This document shows positions 9,240 to 17,791 of a DNA stretch of 43,790 bases, piece by piece (the stretch's first letter is position 1; each line of letters begins with the position of its first letter). The notes beneath the pieces were generated by a model, which was not told the DNA's origin, made no database searches, and was given only the letters and a program-made list of their open reading frames with translations. Both the position numbers and the translations under genes were made by a program. The DNA comes from Pseudomonas oleovorans subsp. oleovorans (GTDB lineage: Bacteria; Pseudomonadota; Gammaproteobacteria; Pseudomonadales; Pseudomonadaceae), in the NCBI RefSeq assembly GCF_002197815.1, contig NZ_NIUB01000036.1, forward strand, positions 1-43,790. The letters run 5' to 3'.

Positions 9240-10250
9240 ATGAGTCAGTCCATCAATATCGCCGTGATCGGCGCCACCAGCAACGTCGGCGAAGCGCTGG
9301 TCGAATTGCTCGAAGAGCGTGAGTTTCCGGTGAAGGATCTGCATCTGCTGGCCAGCAGCGAGTCGGCTGGACAGAGTCTTTCTTTCCGTGGTCGGCAGGT
9401 GCGGGTCAGATCGCTCGATGCCTTCGATTTCACTCAGGTGCAACTGGCGTTCTTTGCTGCGGGCTCTGACGTGACGCGCAGCCATCATGAGCGCGTGGTC
9501 GCAGCCGGTTGTTCCGTTATCGATCTGAGTGCTGCTTTTTCGCTGGAGCAAGCACCATGCGTATTGCCCGAACTTGGCGCCGCAGGTTTGCCGGCATTGA
9601 CCAAGCCGTGGTGTGTCAGTGCGCCTACGCCTTCGGCGGTTGCCTGTGCGCTGGTGCTGGCGACGCTGAGGCCTGTACTGCAACCCCAGCAGCTGCAGGT
9701 GACTGCCATGCTGTCGATCTCCACTCTGGGGCGTAGCGGTGTGCAGGAGCTGGCGCGGCAGACCGCCGAGCTGCTCAACGGGCGCCCGCTGGAATCGAAG
9801 GCGGTAGATCGACAGATCGCGTTCAATCTGCTGGCGCAGGTCGGCGAGGTGGATGACCACGGGCATGCTCAGTTGGAGAAGCGTCTGGTGGCCGAGATTC
9901 AACAGTTATTGAGTCTGCCTGGGCTTCCGGTAGCAGCCACCTGCGCCTTGGTGCCGGTGTTCTTTGGCGATAGTCTCGCACTGGGCGTGTATGCTGATTC
10001 GGCTATCGATATCAGTACAGTGCTGCAATTGCTCGAGGTCGCGCCGGGCATCGAGTTGGTAGAGGTCGGCGATTACCCGACTGCAGTGGGTGATGCAGTG
10101 GGGCAGGATCAGGTCTATGTGGGGCGTGTCCGGCGCGGCGTGAGCGATCCAAGGCAACTCAATTTGTGGATTGCGTCTGATAATGTAAGAAAAGGCGCCG
10201 CCCTTAATGCTGTGCAGATAGCTGAGTTATTGATAAAACACTATCTGTAA
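9240..10250 (+). CDS. Aspartate-semialdehyde dehydrogenase paralogue, catalytic Cys missing
   Basis: A 336-residue relative of Asd (USG-1 type; P. aeruginosa PA3116 occupies the same place, from memory). It keeps the N-terminal dinucleotide fold (INIAVIGATSNVGEALVELL) and the overall domain order. Where active enzymes have the N-C-S/T nucleophile motif it has SAPTPSAVA, with proline in the Cys position, so dehydrogenase activity is unlikely. Start 9240 (MSQSINIAVIGAT) is preferred to an in-frame ATG at 9162 that lies within the asd terminator. It sits directly before fimV, with 154 bp between. Its role is unknown; a structural or regulatory function is conjecture. Confidence 0.9.
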   Translation: MSQSINIAVIGATSNVGEALVELLEEREFPVKDLHLLASSESAGQSLSFRGRQVRVRSLDAFDFTQVQLAFFAAGSDVTRSHHERVVAAGCSVIDLSAAFSLEQAPCVLPELGAAGLPALTKPWCVSAPTPSAVACALVLATLRPVLQPQQLQVTAMLSISTLGRSGVQELARQTAELLNGRPLESKAVDRQIAFNLLAQVGEVDDHGHAQLEKRLVAEIQQLLSLPGLPVAATCALVPVFFGDSLALGVYADSAIDISTVLQLLEVAPGIELVEVGDYPTAVGDAVGQDQVYVGRVRRGVSDPRQLNLWIASDNVRKGAALNAVQIAELLIKHYL

Positions 10251-10404
10251 AAGATACTTACCTAGAATTTTGAAGAATCTTTCTAGCTTGGCAATACTGG
10301 CTGAGTTGATTGCTGAATGGGGAGCCGCTCGTGGAGCGGAGGCAGGCAGCAATTCTCAAGACCCACTCGCATGCCGAGAAAAAGATAAAACAAGGGATAA
10401 CGCT

Positions 10405-13227
10405 ATGGTTCGGGTTCGCAAACTGGTGCTGGCAATCGCAGCCGCTTCCGCGCTGTCTTCCGGTATGGCGCATGCGCTGGGGCTGGGTGAAGTTACCCTG
10501 CAATCGTCGCTGAATCAGCCGTTGGTAGCGGAAATCGAATTGCTGGAGGTACGCGACCTTGCTTCCAATGAGGTGATTCCCAGCCTCGCGTCCCCTGAGG
10601 AGTTCATCAAAGCTGGCGTCGACCGTCAGTACTTTTTGACCGACCTCAAGTTCACCCCGGTATTGAAGCCCAACGGCAAGAGCGTTATCCGCATCACCTC
10701 GAGCAAGAGCGTGCGTGAGCCTTACCTCAACTTCCTGGTTGAAGTGCTCTGGCCGAACGGGCGCTTGTTGCGTGAATACACCCTGCTGCTCGATCCGCCG
10801 CTTTACTCTCCGCAAACTACCGTAGCCGCTGCGCCGCAACTGCCTATCGCCGCGCCTGCACCGCGTCCGTCTGCGGCGCTTGCTTCCGCTTCTGCGTCGC
10901 GCACTGCAGCACCCGCTCCGGCCCCGCGTCCTGCCGCACCGGCCCCGGCGTCGCGCGCCATTGCCGGTAACGAATACAGAACCACTGCCAACGATACGCT
11001 CTGGGAAATCGCCCAGCGCGTCGGTGGTGGCTCGGTCAATCAGGTCATGCTGGCCATTCAGGATCTGAATCCGGATGCCTTCATCGGCGGCAATATCAAC
11101 CGTATGAAGAGCGGTCAGGTACTTCGCCTGCCGGACGAACAGCAGATTCGCAGCCGCAGCAATGCCGAGGCGATCGCTCAGGTTGCCGAGCAGAATGCCG
11201 CCTGGCGTGAAGGCCGTGCTGTCGCTTCGCGTCAGCTGGATGCCACTCGCCGCACCACAGCGGGCGCTGCGCCGGCGACTGCAGAGGCGGGTGATAGCCT
11301 GAAACTGGTCGCTGCTGAAGCAGGTCAGTCCACTCGCGGTAGCGATACCGGTGCGGCTGGCAGCAAGGCGCTGGCCGACAAGCTGGCAGTGACTCAGGAA
11401 AGCCTGGATTCGACTCGTCGTGAGAACGCCGAACTGCAGAGCCGTGTCAGTGACCTGCAAAGCCAGCTGGACAAGCTGCAGCGTCTGGTGGAGCTGAAGG
11501 ACAGCCAGTTGGCCAAGTTGCAGGCCGACCTGTCGGCTGCGCCCGCAGCTCCTGCTGCAACGGAAGAACCGCCTGCGGAAACTCCGGCAGCAGCGCCTGA
11601 GGCCGCGCCGCCCGCTGTGGAGGCGGCCACGCCGCCGACTACGCCGACTGAGGAGGCAGCGCCTGACTACAACTATTCCGAGGAACCGGCTGCGCCCGTC
11701 GAGGACAGCACCGCCGCAACCCAACAGCCGGCCAGTGAGCCGGCTGCTGCCGTTGAACCAGCCGCCCCGGTCAAGCCGGCCGAAGCAGTCAAACCTGCTA
11801 CACCTGCTCCTGCGCCTGCACCGGCCCCACAGAGCTTCATTGATGACCTGCTGGCTAACCCGATGACGCTGGGTCTGGCCGGTGGTGGGGCGCTTCTGCT
11901 TCTGTTGGCCGGCCTGATGGCGCTGTCGCGCCGCAACGCCCAGAAAGAGTCCGAGCTGCAAGATGAACTGGCCGACGACCTGTCTCAGGAACAGGCGTTT
12001 GCCTCCGACCTGGACATGCCTGAAGACAGTTTCGCTGGCCTCGACGATGAGCCTGTCCAGACCGCCCAGGCCGCTGGCGAGGAGCGTGTCACGGCGCAGA
12101 CTGGCGACGCGTTGGGCGAGGCTGATATCTACATTGCTTACGGGCGCTTCAATCAGGCGGCCGAACTGCTGCAGAACGCGATTAATGACGAGCCGCACCG
12201 CGCCGATCTGCGTCTGAAGCTGATGGAAGTCTACGCCGAGCTGGGTGACCGCGAAGGCTTTGCCCGTCAGGATAACGAGCTGCGCGAGATCGGCGGGGTG
12301 AATGCCGAAGCCGAGCTGCTGAAGTCCAAGTATCCAGCGATCGCAGCCTTCGCAGGTGTGGGTGCCGCAGCTGCCGCTGCCTCCGTCGATGACGACATGG
12401 GCGACTTCAGTCTGGACGACCTCAGTCTGGATGAACCGACCGCAGAAACGCCTGCTTCCACCGGCGCTGATCTGGATGATGCCTTCGATCTGAGCCTCGA
12501 TGACCTGGAGGCCGATCTGGAGAGCGATGTTCAGTCGAGCAAGGCTGAGCAAGCGCCGTTGTCGCTGGATGATGATCTGGACTTCGGTCTGGTCGATGAA
12601 CCCGCCGCGCCGGCAGCTTCTGCCGACGACGATCTGGGCTTCGATCTCGCCCTGGATGATGACAAGGTTGAGCTGTCCCAGCCGACCGACGATCTGTCCG
12701 CCTTCAGCCTGGATCTGGATGAGGCGGCTCCGGCAGCCAGCGATGAAGCTGATGATTTCCTGCTGAGCCTCGATGACGATGCACCGCTGAACCAGCCGGC
12801 CGAGGATCTTTCCGATCTGAGCCTGGATCTGGCTGAAGAAGCGCCATCTGCCAATCTCGATCTGCCGGCTGACTTCGATCTCTCGCTCGAAGACGAAACT
12901 CCGGTTCAGCCGGCTGTTGCATCCGACAGCTTCGCTGCGCAGCTGGATGAAGTGACCGCCGAGCTGGATCAGCTGTCAGCTGACCTCGAAGAGCCGCAAG
13001 CAGCTCCGCTGGCGCCGGCCAGCAGCCTGTCCAGTGATCTGGATGGCGATGATGACTTCGACTTCCTGTCCGGCACCGATGAAACTGCGACCAAGCTGGA
13101 TCTGGCTCGGGCTTATATAGACATGGGCGACACCGAAGGTGCGCGCGACATTCTCGAAGAAGTGGTTGCCGAGGGCAGTGACGCCCAGCAGCAAGAAGCT
13201 CGTGAGATGATTAGCAAGTTGGTTTGA
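10405..13227 (+). CDS. fimV: FimV, LysM-containing inner-membrane pilus assembly/polarity protein
   Basis: FimV is a polar hub needed for type IV pilus assembly and twitching. The product is 940 residues from ATG 10405 (AAGGGATAA upstream). In order: signal peptide (MVRVRKLVLAIAAASALSSG, cleavage after AHA near residue 24), conserved periplasmic domain, Ala/Pro linker, LysM peptidoglycan-binding motif (about 188-242), coiled coil (about 322-375), Pro/Ala/Glu-rich segment, one membrane helix (about 486-507), TPR-like helices (about 570-630), a very acidic cytoplasmic region with repeated DLSLD/LSLDD units, and the conserved FimV C-terminal TPR (about 895-940). It ends just before truA; its probable terminator lies inside the truA start. 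Confidence 0.95.
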   Translation: MVRVRKLVLAIAAASALSSGMAHALGLGEVTLQSSLNQPLVAEIELLEVRDLASNEVIPSLASPEEFIKAGVDRQYFLTDLKFTPVLKPNGKSVIRITSSKSVREPYLNFLVEVLWPNGRLLREYTLLLDPPLYSPQTTVAAAPQLPIAAPAPRPSAALASASASRTAAPAPAPRPAAPAPASRAIAGNEYRTTANDTLWEIAQRVGGGSVNQVMLAIQDLNPDAFIGGNINRMKSGQVLRLPDEQQIRSRSNAEAIAQVAEQNAAWREGRAVASRQLDATRRTTAGAAPATAEAGDSLKLVAAEAGQSTRGSDTGAAGSKALADKLAVTQESLDSTRRENAELQSRVSDLQSQLDKLQRLVELKDSQLAKLQADLSAAPAAPAATEEPPAETPAAAPEAAPPAVEAATPPTTPTEEAAPDYNYSEEPAAPVEDSTAATQQPASEPAAAVEPAAPVKPAEAVKPATPAPAPAPAPQSFIDDLLANPMTLGLAGGGALLLLLAGLMALSRRNAQKESELQDELADDLSQEQAFASDLDMPEDSFAGLDDEPVQTAQAAGEERVTAQTGDALGEADIYIAYGRFNQAAELLQNAINDEPHRADLRLKLMEVYAELGDREGFARQDNELREIGGVNAEAELLKSKYPAIAAFAGVGAAAAAASVDDDMGDFSLDDLSLDEPTAETPASTGADLDDAFDLSLDDLEADLESDVQSSKAEQAPLSLDDDLDFGLVDEPAAPAASADDDLGFDLALDDDKVELSQPTDDLSAFSLDLDEAAPAASDEADDFLLSLDDDAPLNQPAEDLSDLSLDLAEEAPSANLDLPADFDLSLEDETPVQPAVASDSFAAQLDEVTAELDQLSADLEEPQAAPLAPASSLSSDLDGDDDFDFLSGTDETATKLDLARAYIDMGDTEGARDILEEVVAEGSDAQQQEAREMISKLV

Positions 13228-13234
13228 TTGATAA

Positions 13235-14098
13235 ATGTCTGATGCAGTACCTGTAGCGGCCGCCGAAATGGCGGCCGCTGGCTTTTTCAGAATCGCCCTG
13301 GGCCTCGAATACAAGGGCGCACGTTATCGCGGGTTCCAGCGCCAGGGCGCGAATGTTCCGTCGATCCAGGGTCACCTGGAAAATGCCTTGTCCAAGGTCG
13401 CCGGTGGTGCCCCGGTCAGCATTCTGTGCGCAGGGCGTACCGATGCTTCTGTGCATTCCAGTGGTCAGGTGGTGCATTTCGATACCACTGTCGAGCGTTC
13501 GCTGCACGCGTGGATCATGGGCGCCAACATGAATTTGCCCGGTGACATTAGCGTGACCTGGGCGAAGGTGATGCCGGCGCACTTTCATGCACGCTTCTCG
13601 GCCATCGCGCGACGCTACCGCTACGTGATCTACAACGATCCGATTCGCCCGGCGCATATGGCCGAGGAAGTCACCTGGAATCATCGGCCGCTGAATGTGG
13701 CGCGCATGCGTGAAGCGGCCCTGGCGCTGGTCGGCACTCATGATTTCAGCGCCTTCCGGGCAACCCGTTGCCAGGCCAAGTCACCGATCAAGACCGTGCA
13801 CCACCTGCAACTTATCGAGCATGGTCGCTTCATCGTGCTGGATATTCGCGCCAATGCTTTTCTGCATCATATGGTGCGTAACATCGCCGGCGTGTTGATG
13901 ACCATTGGTGCGGGTGAGCGGCCGCCGGAATGGGCGCGCGAGGTGCTCGAGCGCGGCGATCGACATAGCGGGGGAGTGACGGCGCACCCCTACGGTCTCT
14001 ATCTGATACAAGTCGATTACCCGGAGGAGTTCGAATTGCCGCAGCGCTATCTCGGGCCGCATTTTCTCTCCGGTCTGCCGGACGTGCGACAGCTATAA
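13235..14098 (+). CDS. truA: tRNA pseudouridine(38-40) synthase
   Basis: TruA converts uridines 38-40 of the tRNA anticodon stem to pseudouridine. The 287-residue product has the FRIALGLEYKGARYRGFQRQ opening and the catalytic Asp70 in AGRTDASVH (most relatives have AGVH), then ARFSAIARRYRYVIYN and HHMVRNIAG. The start is uncertain. ATG 13235 gives MSDAVPVAAAEM; an in-frame ATG at 13268 would give MAAAGFFRIALG and lies at the loop of the hairpin described at 13255-13287. No clear ribosome site precedes either. Conserved sequence begins only after both, so either is possible. Confidence 0.93.
   Translation: MSDAVPVAAAEMAAAGFFRIALGLEYKGARYRGFQRQGANVPSIQGHLENALSKVAGGAPVSILCAGRTDASVHSSGQVVHFDTTVERSLHAWIMGANMNLPGDISVTWAKVMPAHFHARFSAIARRYRYVIYNDPIRPAHMAEEVTWNHRPLNVARMREAALALVGTHDFSAFRATRCQAKSPIKTVHHLQLIEHGRFIVLDIRANAFLHHMVRNIAGVLMTIGAGERPPEWAREVLERGDRHSGGVTAHPYGLYLIQVDYPEEFELPQRYLGPHFLSGLPDVRQL
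13255..13287 (+). terminator. Rho-independent terminator of fimV, inside the 5' end of truA
   Basis: AGCGGCCGCC (13255-13264) and GGCGGCCGCT (13270-13279) form a perfect 10-bp GC stem with a GAAAT loop, followed by GGC and TTTTT (13283-13287). It lies 28 bp after the fimV stop but within truA codons 7-18. Confidence 0.8.
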
Positions 14099-14140
14099 CC
14101 CTTTGTTACCATCCGAGCCCGGATGGCGAGAGGTATGAAC

Positions 14141-14776
14141 GTGACGGTCGTACGTAGCAAGATTTGTGGGATCACCCGCATCGAGGATGCTCTGGCAGCG
14201 GTGGAGGCGGGAGCCGACGCCATTGGTCTGGTGTTCTACGGGAAAAGCCCGCGAGCAGTCAGCATCGAGCAGGCCGCAGCTATCCTGCAGGCGTTACCGC
14301 CGTTCGTGACCAGTGTCGGGCTGTTCGTCGACATGCCGCACGACGAGCTGCAACAGTTGTTGCAGCGCCTGCCGCTGGATCTGCTGCAGTTTCACGGTGA
14401 TGAGTCGCCGGCCGACTGTGAAGGCCATGGCCGCCCCTATATCAAGGCGCTGCGGGTTCGCCCCGGTGAGGACGTATCGGCCGCCATGGCGCCGTACGCT
14501 GGTGCGCGGGGTATTCTGCTCGATACCTTCGTCGAGGGCGTTCCGGGTGGTACGGGCGCTTCGTTCGATTGGTCGCTGGTGCCGGAAAATGCCGCCAAGC
14601 CAATCATCCTGGCCGGCGGCCTGGATGCAGGCAATGTCGCGACGGCTATTCGCCAGGTGCGGCCCTATGCCGTGGATGTCAGCGGCGGGGTAGAGGCCGG
14701 TAAAGGCATAAAGGATGCAGGCAAGATTCGTGCATTCGTGCGGGCAGTGCGTGATGCTCGATGTGACGGCGATTGA
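14141..14776 (+). CDS. trpF: Phosphoribosylanthranilate isomerase
   Basis: TrpF performs the Amadori rearrangement of phosphoribosylanthranilate in tryptophan synthesis. The product is a 211-residue single-domain TIM barrel with SKICGITR (catalytic Cys), LLQFHGDE, LLDTFVEGVPGGTG (catalytic Asp) and PIILAGGL. GTG 14141 is chosen because AGAGG lies 7 bases upstream and the N-terminus MTVVRSKICGITR fits the family. ATG codons at 14135 and 14123 are in frame but have poorer ribosome-site spacing. In pseudomonads trpF is separate from the other trp genes and sits, as here, between truA and accD. Confidence 0.94.
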   Translation: MTVVRSKICGITRIEDALAAVEAGADAIGLVFYGKSPRAVSIEQAAAILQALPPFVTSVGLFVDMPHDELQQLLQRLPLDLLQFHGDESPADCEGHGRPYIKALRVRPGEDVSAAMAPYAGARGILLDTFVEGVPGGTGASFDWSLVPENAAKPIILAGGLDAGNVATAIRQVRPYAVDVSGGVEAGKGIKDAGKIRAFVRAVRDARCDGD

Positions 14777-14914
14777 AACAGGGCCGTCAATTAGCCTGTC
14801 ACGCCGCCTTGGCTCGTTTCGGCGGGCGCTGGGTGCGGCAGAAAAGAATTGCTGGAGATGGGCGTTTCACGATGAGGCGTTCATCCGAACCAACGGTTAT
14901 GGAGAAATGACAGC

Positions 14915-15799
14915 ATGAGCAACTGGTTGGTAGACAAACTCATTCCCTCGATCATGCGTTCCGAGGTGAAGAAGAGCTCTGTGCCCGAGGGCCTGTGGCA
15001 CAAATGTCCGTCCTGTGATGCCGTGCTCTACCGTCCTGAGCTGGAAAAGGCACTCGATGTCTGCCCCAAGTGCAATCACCACATGCGTATCGGTGCTCGT
15101 GCGCGTATCGACCTCTTCCTCGATGCCGAGGGGCGCGAGGAGATCGGTGCCGATCTCGAGCCGGTCGACCGCCTGAAATTCCGCGACAGCAAGAAGTACA
15201 AGGATCGTCTGAGCGCTGCGCAGAAGCAGACTGGCGAGAAAGACGCGCTGATCTCCATGAGCGGCACCCTCGAAGGTATGCCGATCGCCGTTTGCGCGTT
15301 CGAGTTTTCCTTCATGGGTGGTTCCATGGGCGCCGTCGTTGGCGAGCGTTTCGTTCGGGCGGCCAATGTCGCGCTGGAAAAACGCTGCCCGCTGGTGTGC
15401 TTCTCCGCTTCCGGCGGCGCGCGCATGCAGGAAGCGCTGATCTCGCTGATGCAGATGGCCAAGACTGCCGCCGCCCTGGCGCGCCTGCGTGAAGAAGGCC
15501 TGCCGTTCATCTCCGTGCTGACTGATCCGGTCTATGGCGGTGTTTCCGCCAGCCTGGCGATGCTTGGTGATGTCATCGTGGCCGAGCCGAAGGCGCTGAT
15601 CGGTTTTGCCGGCCCGCGCGTGATCGAGCAGACCGTGCGCGAGAAGCTGCCGGAAGGCTTCCAGCGTAGCGAGTTCCTGCTGGAACATGGCGCCATCGAC
15701 ATGATCATTTCGCGCAATGAACTGCGTCCACGCCTGGCGCGTCTGCTTGCGCAAATGATGAATCGTCCGTCTCCGGTTTCCCTGCCGGCCACTGCATGA
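14915..15799 (+). CDS. accD: Acetyl-CoA carboxylase carboxyltransferase subunit beta
   Basis: AccD is the zinc-containing half of the carboxyltransferase that makes malonyl-CoA for fatty-acid synthesis, partnered with AccA encoded elsewhere. The 294-residue protein has a four-Cys zinc ribbon near the N-terminus (Cys31, Cys34, Cys50, Cys53) followed by the crotonase-like carboxyltransferase domain with SASGGARMQEALISLMQM and the PVYGGVSAS oxyanion loop. Its stop overlaps the folC start by 4 bp (ATGA), implying translational coupling. The 138-bp gap before it shows only an imperfect GC hairpin without a T-run. Confidence 0.97.
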   Translation: MSNWLVDKLIPSIMRSEVKKSSVPEGLWHKCPSCDAVLYRPELEKALDVCPKCNHHMRIGARARIDLFLDAEGREEIGADLEPVDRLKFRDSKKYKDRLSAAQKQTGEKDALISMSGTLEGMPIAVCAFEFSFMGGSMGAVVGERFVRAANVALEKRCPLVCFSASGGARMQEALISLMQMAKTAAALARLREEGLPFISVLTDPVYGGVSASLAMLGDVIVAEPKALIGFAGPRVIEQTVREKLPEGFQRSEFLLEHGAIDMIISRNELRPRLARLLAQMMNRPSPVSLPATA

Positions 15800-17073
15800 C
15801 CGAACGTAGCCTGGGCGAGTGGCTCGCCTACCTCGAGCGGTTGCATCCGTCGGCCATCGACATGGGGTTGGAGCGCTCGCGTGAGGTGGCGCAGCGGCTC
15901 GGCCTGGGCAAACCCGCGCCATTGGTGGTTACCGTCACCGGTACCAATGGCAAGGGCTCTACCTGCGCCTTTCTCGCCAGCCTGATCGCAGCTCAGGGGC
16001 AGCGTGTCGGTGTCTACAGTTCACCGCACCTGCTGCGTTACAACGAGCGTGTGTTGCTGGATGGGCGCGAGGCGGGCGATGAAGAGCTGTGTCGGGCTTT
16101 CACTGCGGTCGAGGCCGCGCGTGGTGAAATTTCCCTGACCTATTTCGAGATGGGTACGCTGGCGGCCTTCTGGCTGTTCGAGCGTGCTCAGCTGGATGCC
16201 GTGGTGCTCGAAGTCGGCCTCGGTGGACGCCTGGATGCGGTGAACCTGGTCGATGCCGATCTGGCCCTGATCACCAGCATTGGTCTGGATCACGCCGACT
16301 GGCTGGGCGATACCCGTGAATCGGTCGCCTTCGAAAAGGCCGGGATCATGCGCGCCGGCATGCCTGCGTTGTGCGGTGATCTCGACCCACCGCAGCCCTT
16401 GCTGGAGCAGGCGGTGACTTTGGACACGCCGTTGTTCCTGCGTGGTCGTGACTACGACCTCAGTGTGCAGGCGCAGGACTGGTCCTGGTATGGCCTCGAT
16501 GCGCATGGCCAGGTGCTGCGGTTGGAGCAGCTGCCGCTTCTCGATCTGCCGATGGAAAACGCGGCGCTGGCGTTGCAGGCCTATGCGCTTCTGCCGCTGC
16601 CGTGGAATCACCAGCAGGTCGTTCAGGCCCTGCTCGCCACGCGGGTAACCGGGCGTCTGGATCGTCGTGCGCTGGATTGGCGAGGCAAGTCACTCACACT
16701 GTTGCTCGATGTTGGGCATAATCCTCATGCCGCCGATTATCTGGCGCAGCGCCTGGAGAGTCGCCCGCTGGCCGGGCAGCGCTGGGCGGTGTTCGGTTTG
16801 TTGGCCGACAAGGATCTGCCCGGCGTGGTGTCGCCGCTTCTGAGTCTGGTTGCTGGCTGGGCCGTGGCGCCGCTGGATACGCCGCGTTCACGCTCTGCCG
16901 ATGACCTGGCCGAGCACCTGCGGGGGCAGGGCGCGGCGGTGGTGCAGTACCCGGATGTGCGTACTGCGCTCGATGCGCAGTGCGAGCAGGCGGCAGAGGG
17001 TGACGAGATACTGTTGTTCGGATCGTTTTTCTGCGTGGCCGAGGCCCTGGATTGGCTGGCCCGCCCGGCTTGA
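15796..17073 (+). CDS. folC: Bifunctional folylpolyglutamate synthase / dihydrofolate synthase
   Basis: FolC attaches glutamate to dihydropteroate and then lengthens the polyglutamate tail of folates. The 425-residue product has the Mur-ligase-like plan: P-loop TGTNGKGST at residues 48-56, the EVGLGGRLDAVN ligase signature, the SIGLDHADWLG motif, and a C-terminal domain with LLDVGHNPHAADYL. It overlaps accD by 4 bp and is followed 14 bp later by the SPOR-domain gene, so accD-folC-dedD is likely one operon. Confidence 0.96.
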   Translation: MTERSLGEWLAYLERLHPSAIDMGLERSREVAQRLGLGKPAPLVVTVTGTNGKGSTCAFLASLIAAQGQRVGVYSSPHLLRYNERVLLDGREAGDEELCRAFTAVEAARGEISLTYFEMGTLAAFWLFERAQLDAVVLEVGLGGRLDAVNLVDADLALITSIGLDHADWLGDTRESVAFEKAGIMRAGMPALCGDLDPPQPLLEQAVTLDTPLFLRGRDYDLSVQAQDWSWYGLDAHGQVLRLEQLPLLDLPMENAALALQAYALLPLPWNHQQVVQALLATRVTGRLDRRALDWRGKSLTLLLDVGHNPHAADYLAQRLESRPLAGQRWAVFGLLADKDLPGVVSPLLSLVAGWAVAPLDTPRSRSADDLAEHLRGQGAAVVQYPDVRTALDAQCEQAAEGDEILLFGSFFCVAEALDWLARPA

Positions 17074-17087
17074 TAAGGGGATTGGGG

Positions 17088-17705
17088 ATGGCAATGCTGG
17101 ACAGTGGGCTCAAACAGCGCATGGTCGGTGCTCTGGTACTGGTGGCGCTGGCGGTGATTTTCCTGCCGATGCTGCTGTCGCGCGAGGACGAGATGCGCCG
17201 CGTGGTAGTGGATGCGCCGGCCATGCCGCAAGCGCCCGCTGCTGCCGAGGTCATCGTGCAGCCTGCCGAGGTCGTCGAGCCCGAGGAGTTGCCGCGGGAG
17301 CCGGTTCCCGTCGAAGAGGTGGAGCCTCAGATCGTCGAGGTGCCTGAGCAGCCCAAGCCGACCCCGCCGCCTGTCGCGCAACAGAGCAAGCCCGATCCGG
17401 TCAAGACCGAACAGGCGGCGAGCGCTGCTCCTGCCAAGCCGGAAGGGCGCCTGGACGCCAACAGTCTGCCGATCAGCTGGTCAGTGCAGTTGGCCAGTCT
17501 GTCCAGTCGCGCTGGAGCAGAAAATCTGCAGAAAACGCTGCGCAGTCAGGGCTACAACGCCTATATCCGTACTTTCGATGGCATGAATCGGGTGTTTGTC
17601 GGGCCGTTGATCGAGCGCGCCGAGGCCGAGCGTCTGCGTGACCAGCTCAACCGCCAGCACAAACTCAGCGGTTTTGTCGTGCGCTTCCAGCCGGAAGCAG
17701 GCTAA
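17088..17705 (+). CDS. DedD-like SPOR-domain cell division protein
   Basis: A 205-residue bitopic inner-membrane protein. A short cytoplasmic start (MAMLDSGLKQR) is followed by one membrane helix (about 12-31), a Pro/Glu/Val-rich periplasmic linker (about 40-125) and a C-terminal SPOR domain (about 131-202, from SWSVQLASL to FVVRF). SPOR domains bind denuded septal peptidoglycan, and the folC-dedD-cvpA-purF order matches E. coli. ATG 17088 is used because AAGGGG lies 7 bases upstream; an in-frame ATG at 17052 falls inside folC, and 17094 is a weaker alternative. Confidence 0.88.
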   Translation: MAMLDSGLKQRMVGALVLVALAVIFLPMLLSREDEMRRVVVDAPAMPQAPAAAEVIVQPAEVVEPEELPREPVPVEEVEPQIVEVPEQPKPTPPPVAQQSKPDPVKTEQAASAAPAKPEGRLDANSLPISWSVQLASLSSRAGAENLQKTLRSQGYNAYIRTFDGMNRVFVGPLIERAEAERLRDQLNRQHKLSGFVVRFQPEAG

Positions 17706-17732
17706 GCACGCAAGGGACTTTGCAGCGCCTGG

Positions 17733-17761
17733 TTACCCGATGCGCCGGGCTCTGCTAAAAT
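17733..17761 (+). promoter_or_regulatory. Possible cvpA-purF promoter
   Basis: TTACCC (17733-17738), a 17-bp spacer and TAAAAT (17756-17761) lie 30 bp before the cvpA start. The -10 is good and the -35 weak, as expected of a regulated promoter. I see no clear purine-repressor palindrome. Confidence 0.35.
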
Positions 17762-17791
17762 GCTCCGCCTTTTCCGCTGGTAGGCCGCACC

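Noticed and set aside
10258..12552. Long open frame of 764 codons on the minus strand opposite fimV
   Set aside because: It mirrors the repetitive, GC-biased fimV coding sequence, has Gly/Arg/Ser low complexity and no recognisable domain or ribosome site.
12360..13080. Repeated acidic units in fimV as possible recombination or phase-variable repeats
   Set aside because: The DNA repeats are degenerate and match the known acidic cytoplasmic region of FimV; no tandem exact repeat is present.
14777..14914. Terminator between trpF and accD
   Set aside because: The GCCGCC...GGCGG pairing is imperfect and lacks a T-run, so it was not called.
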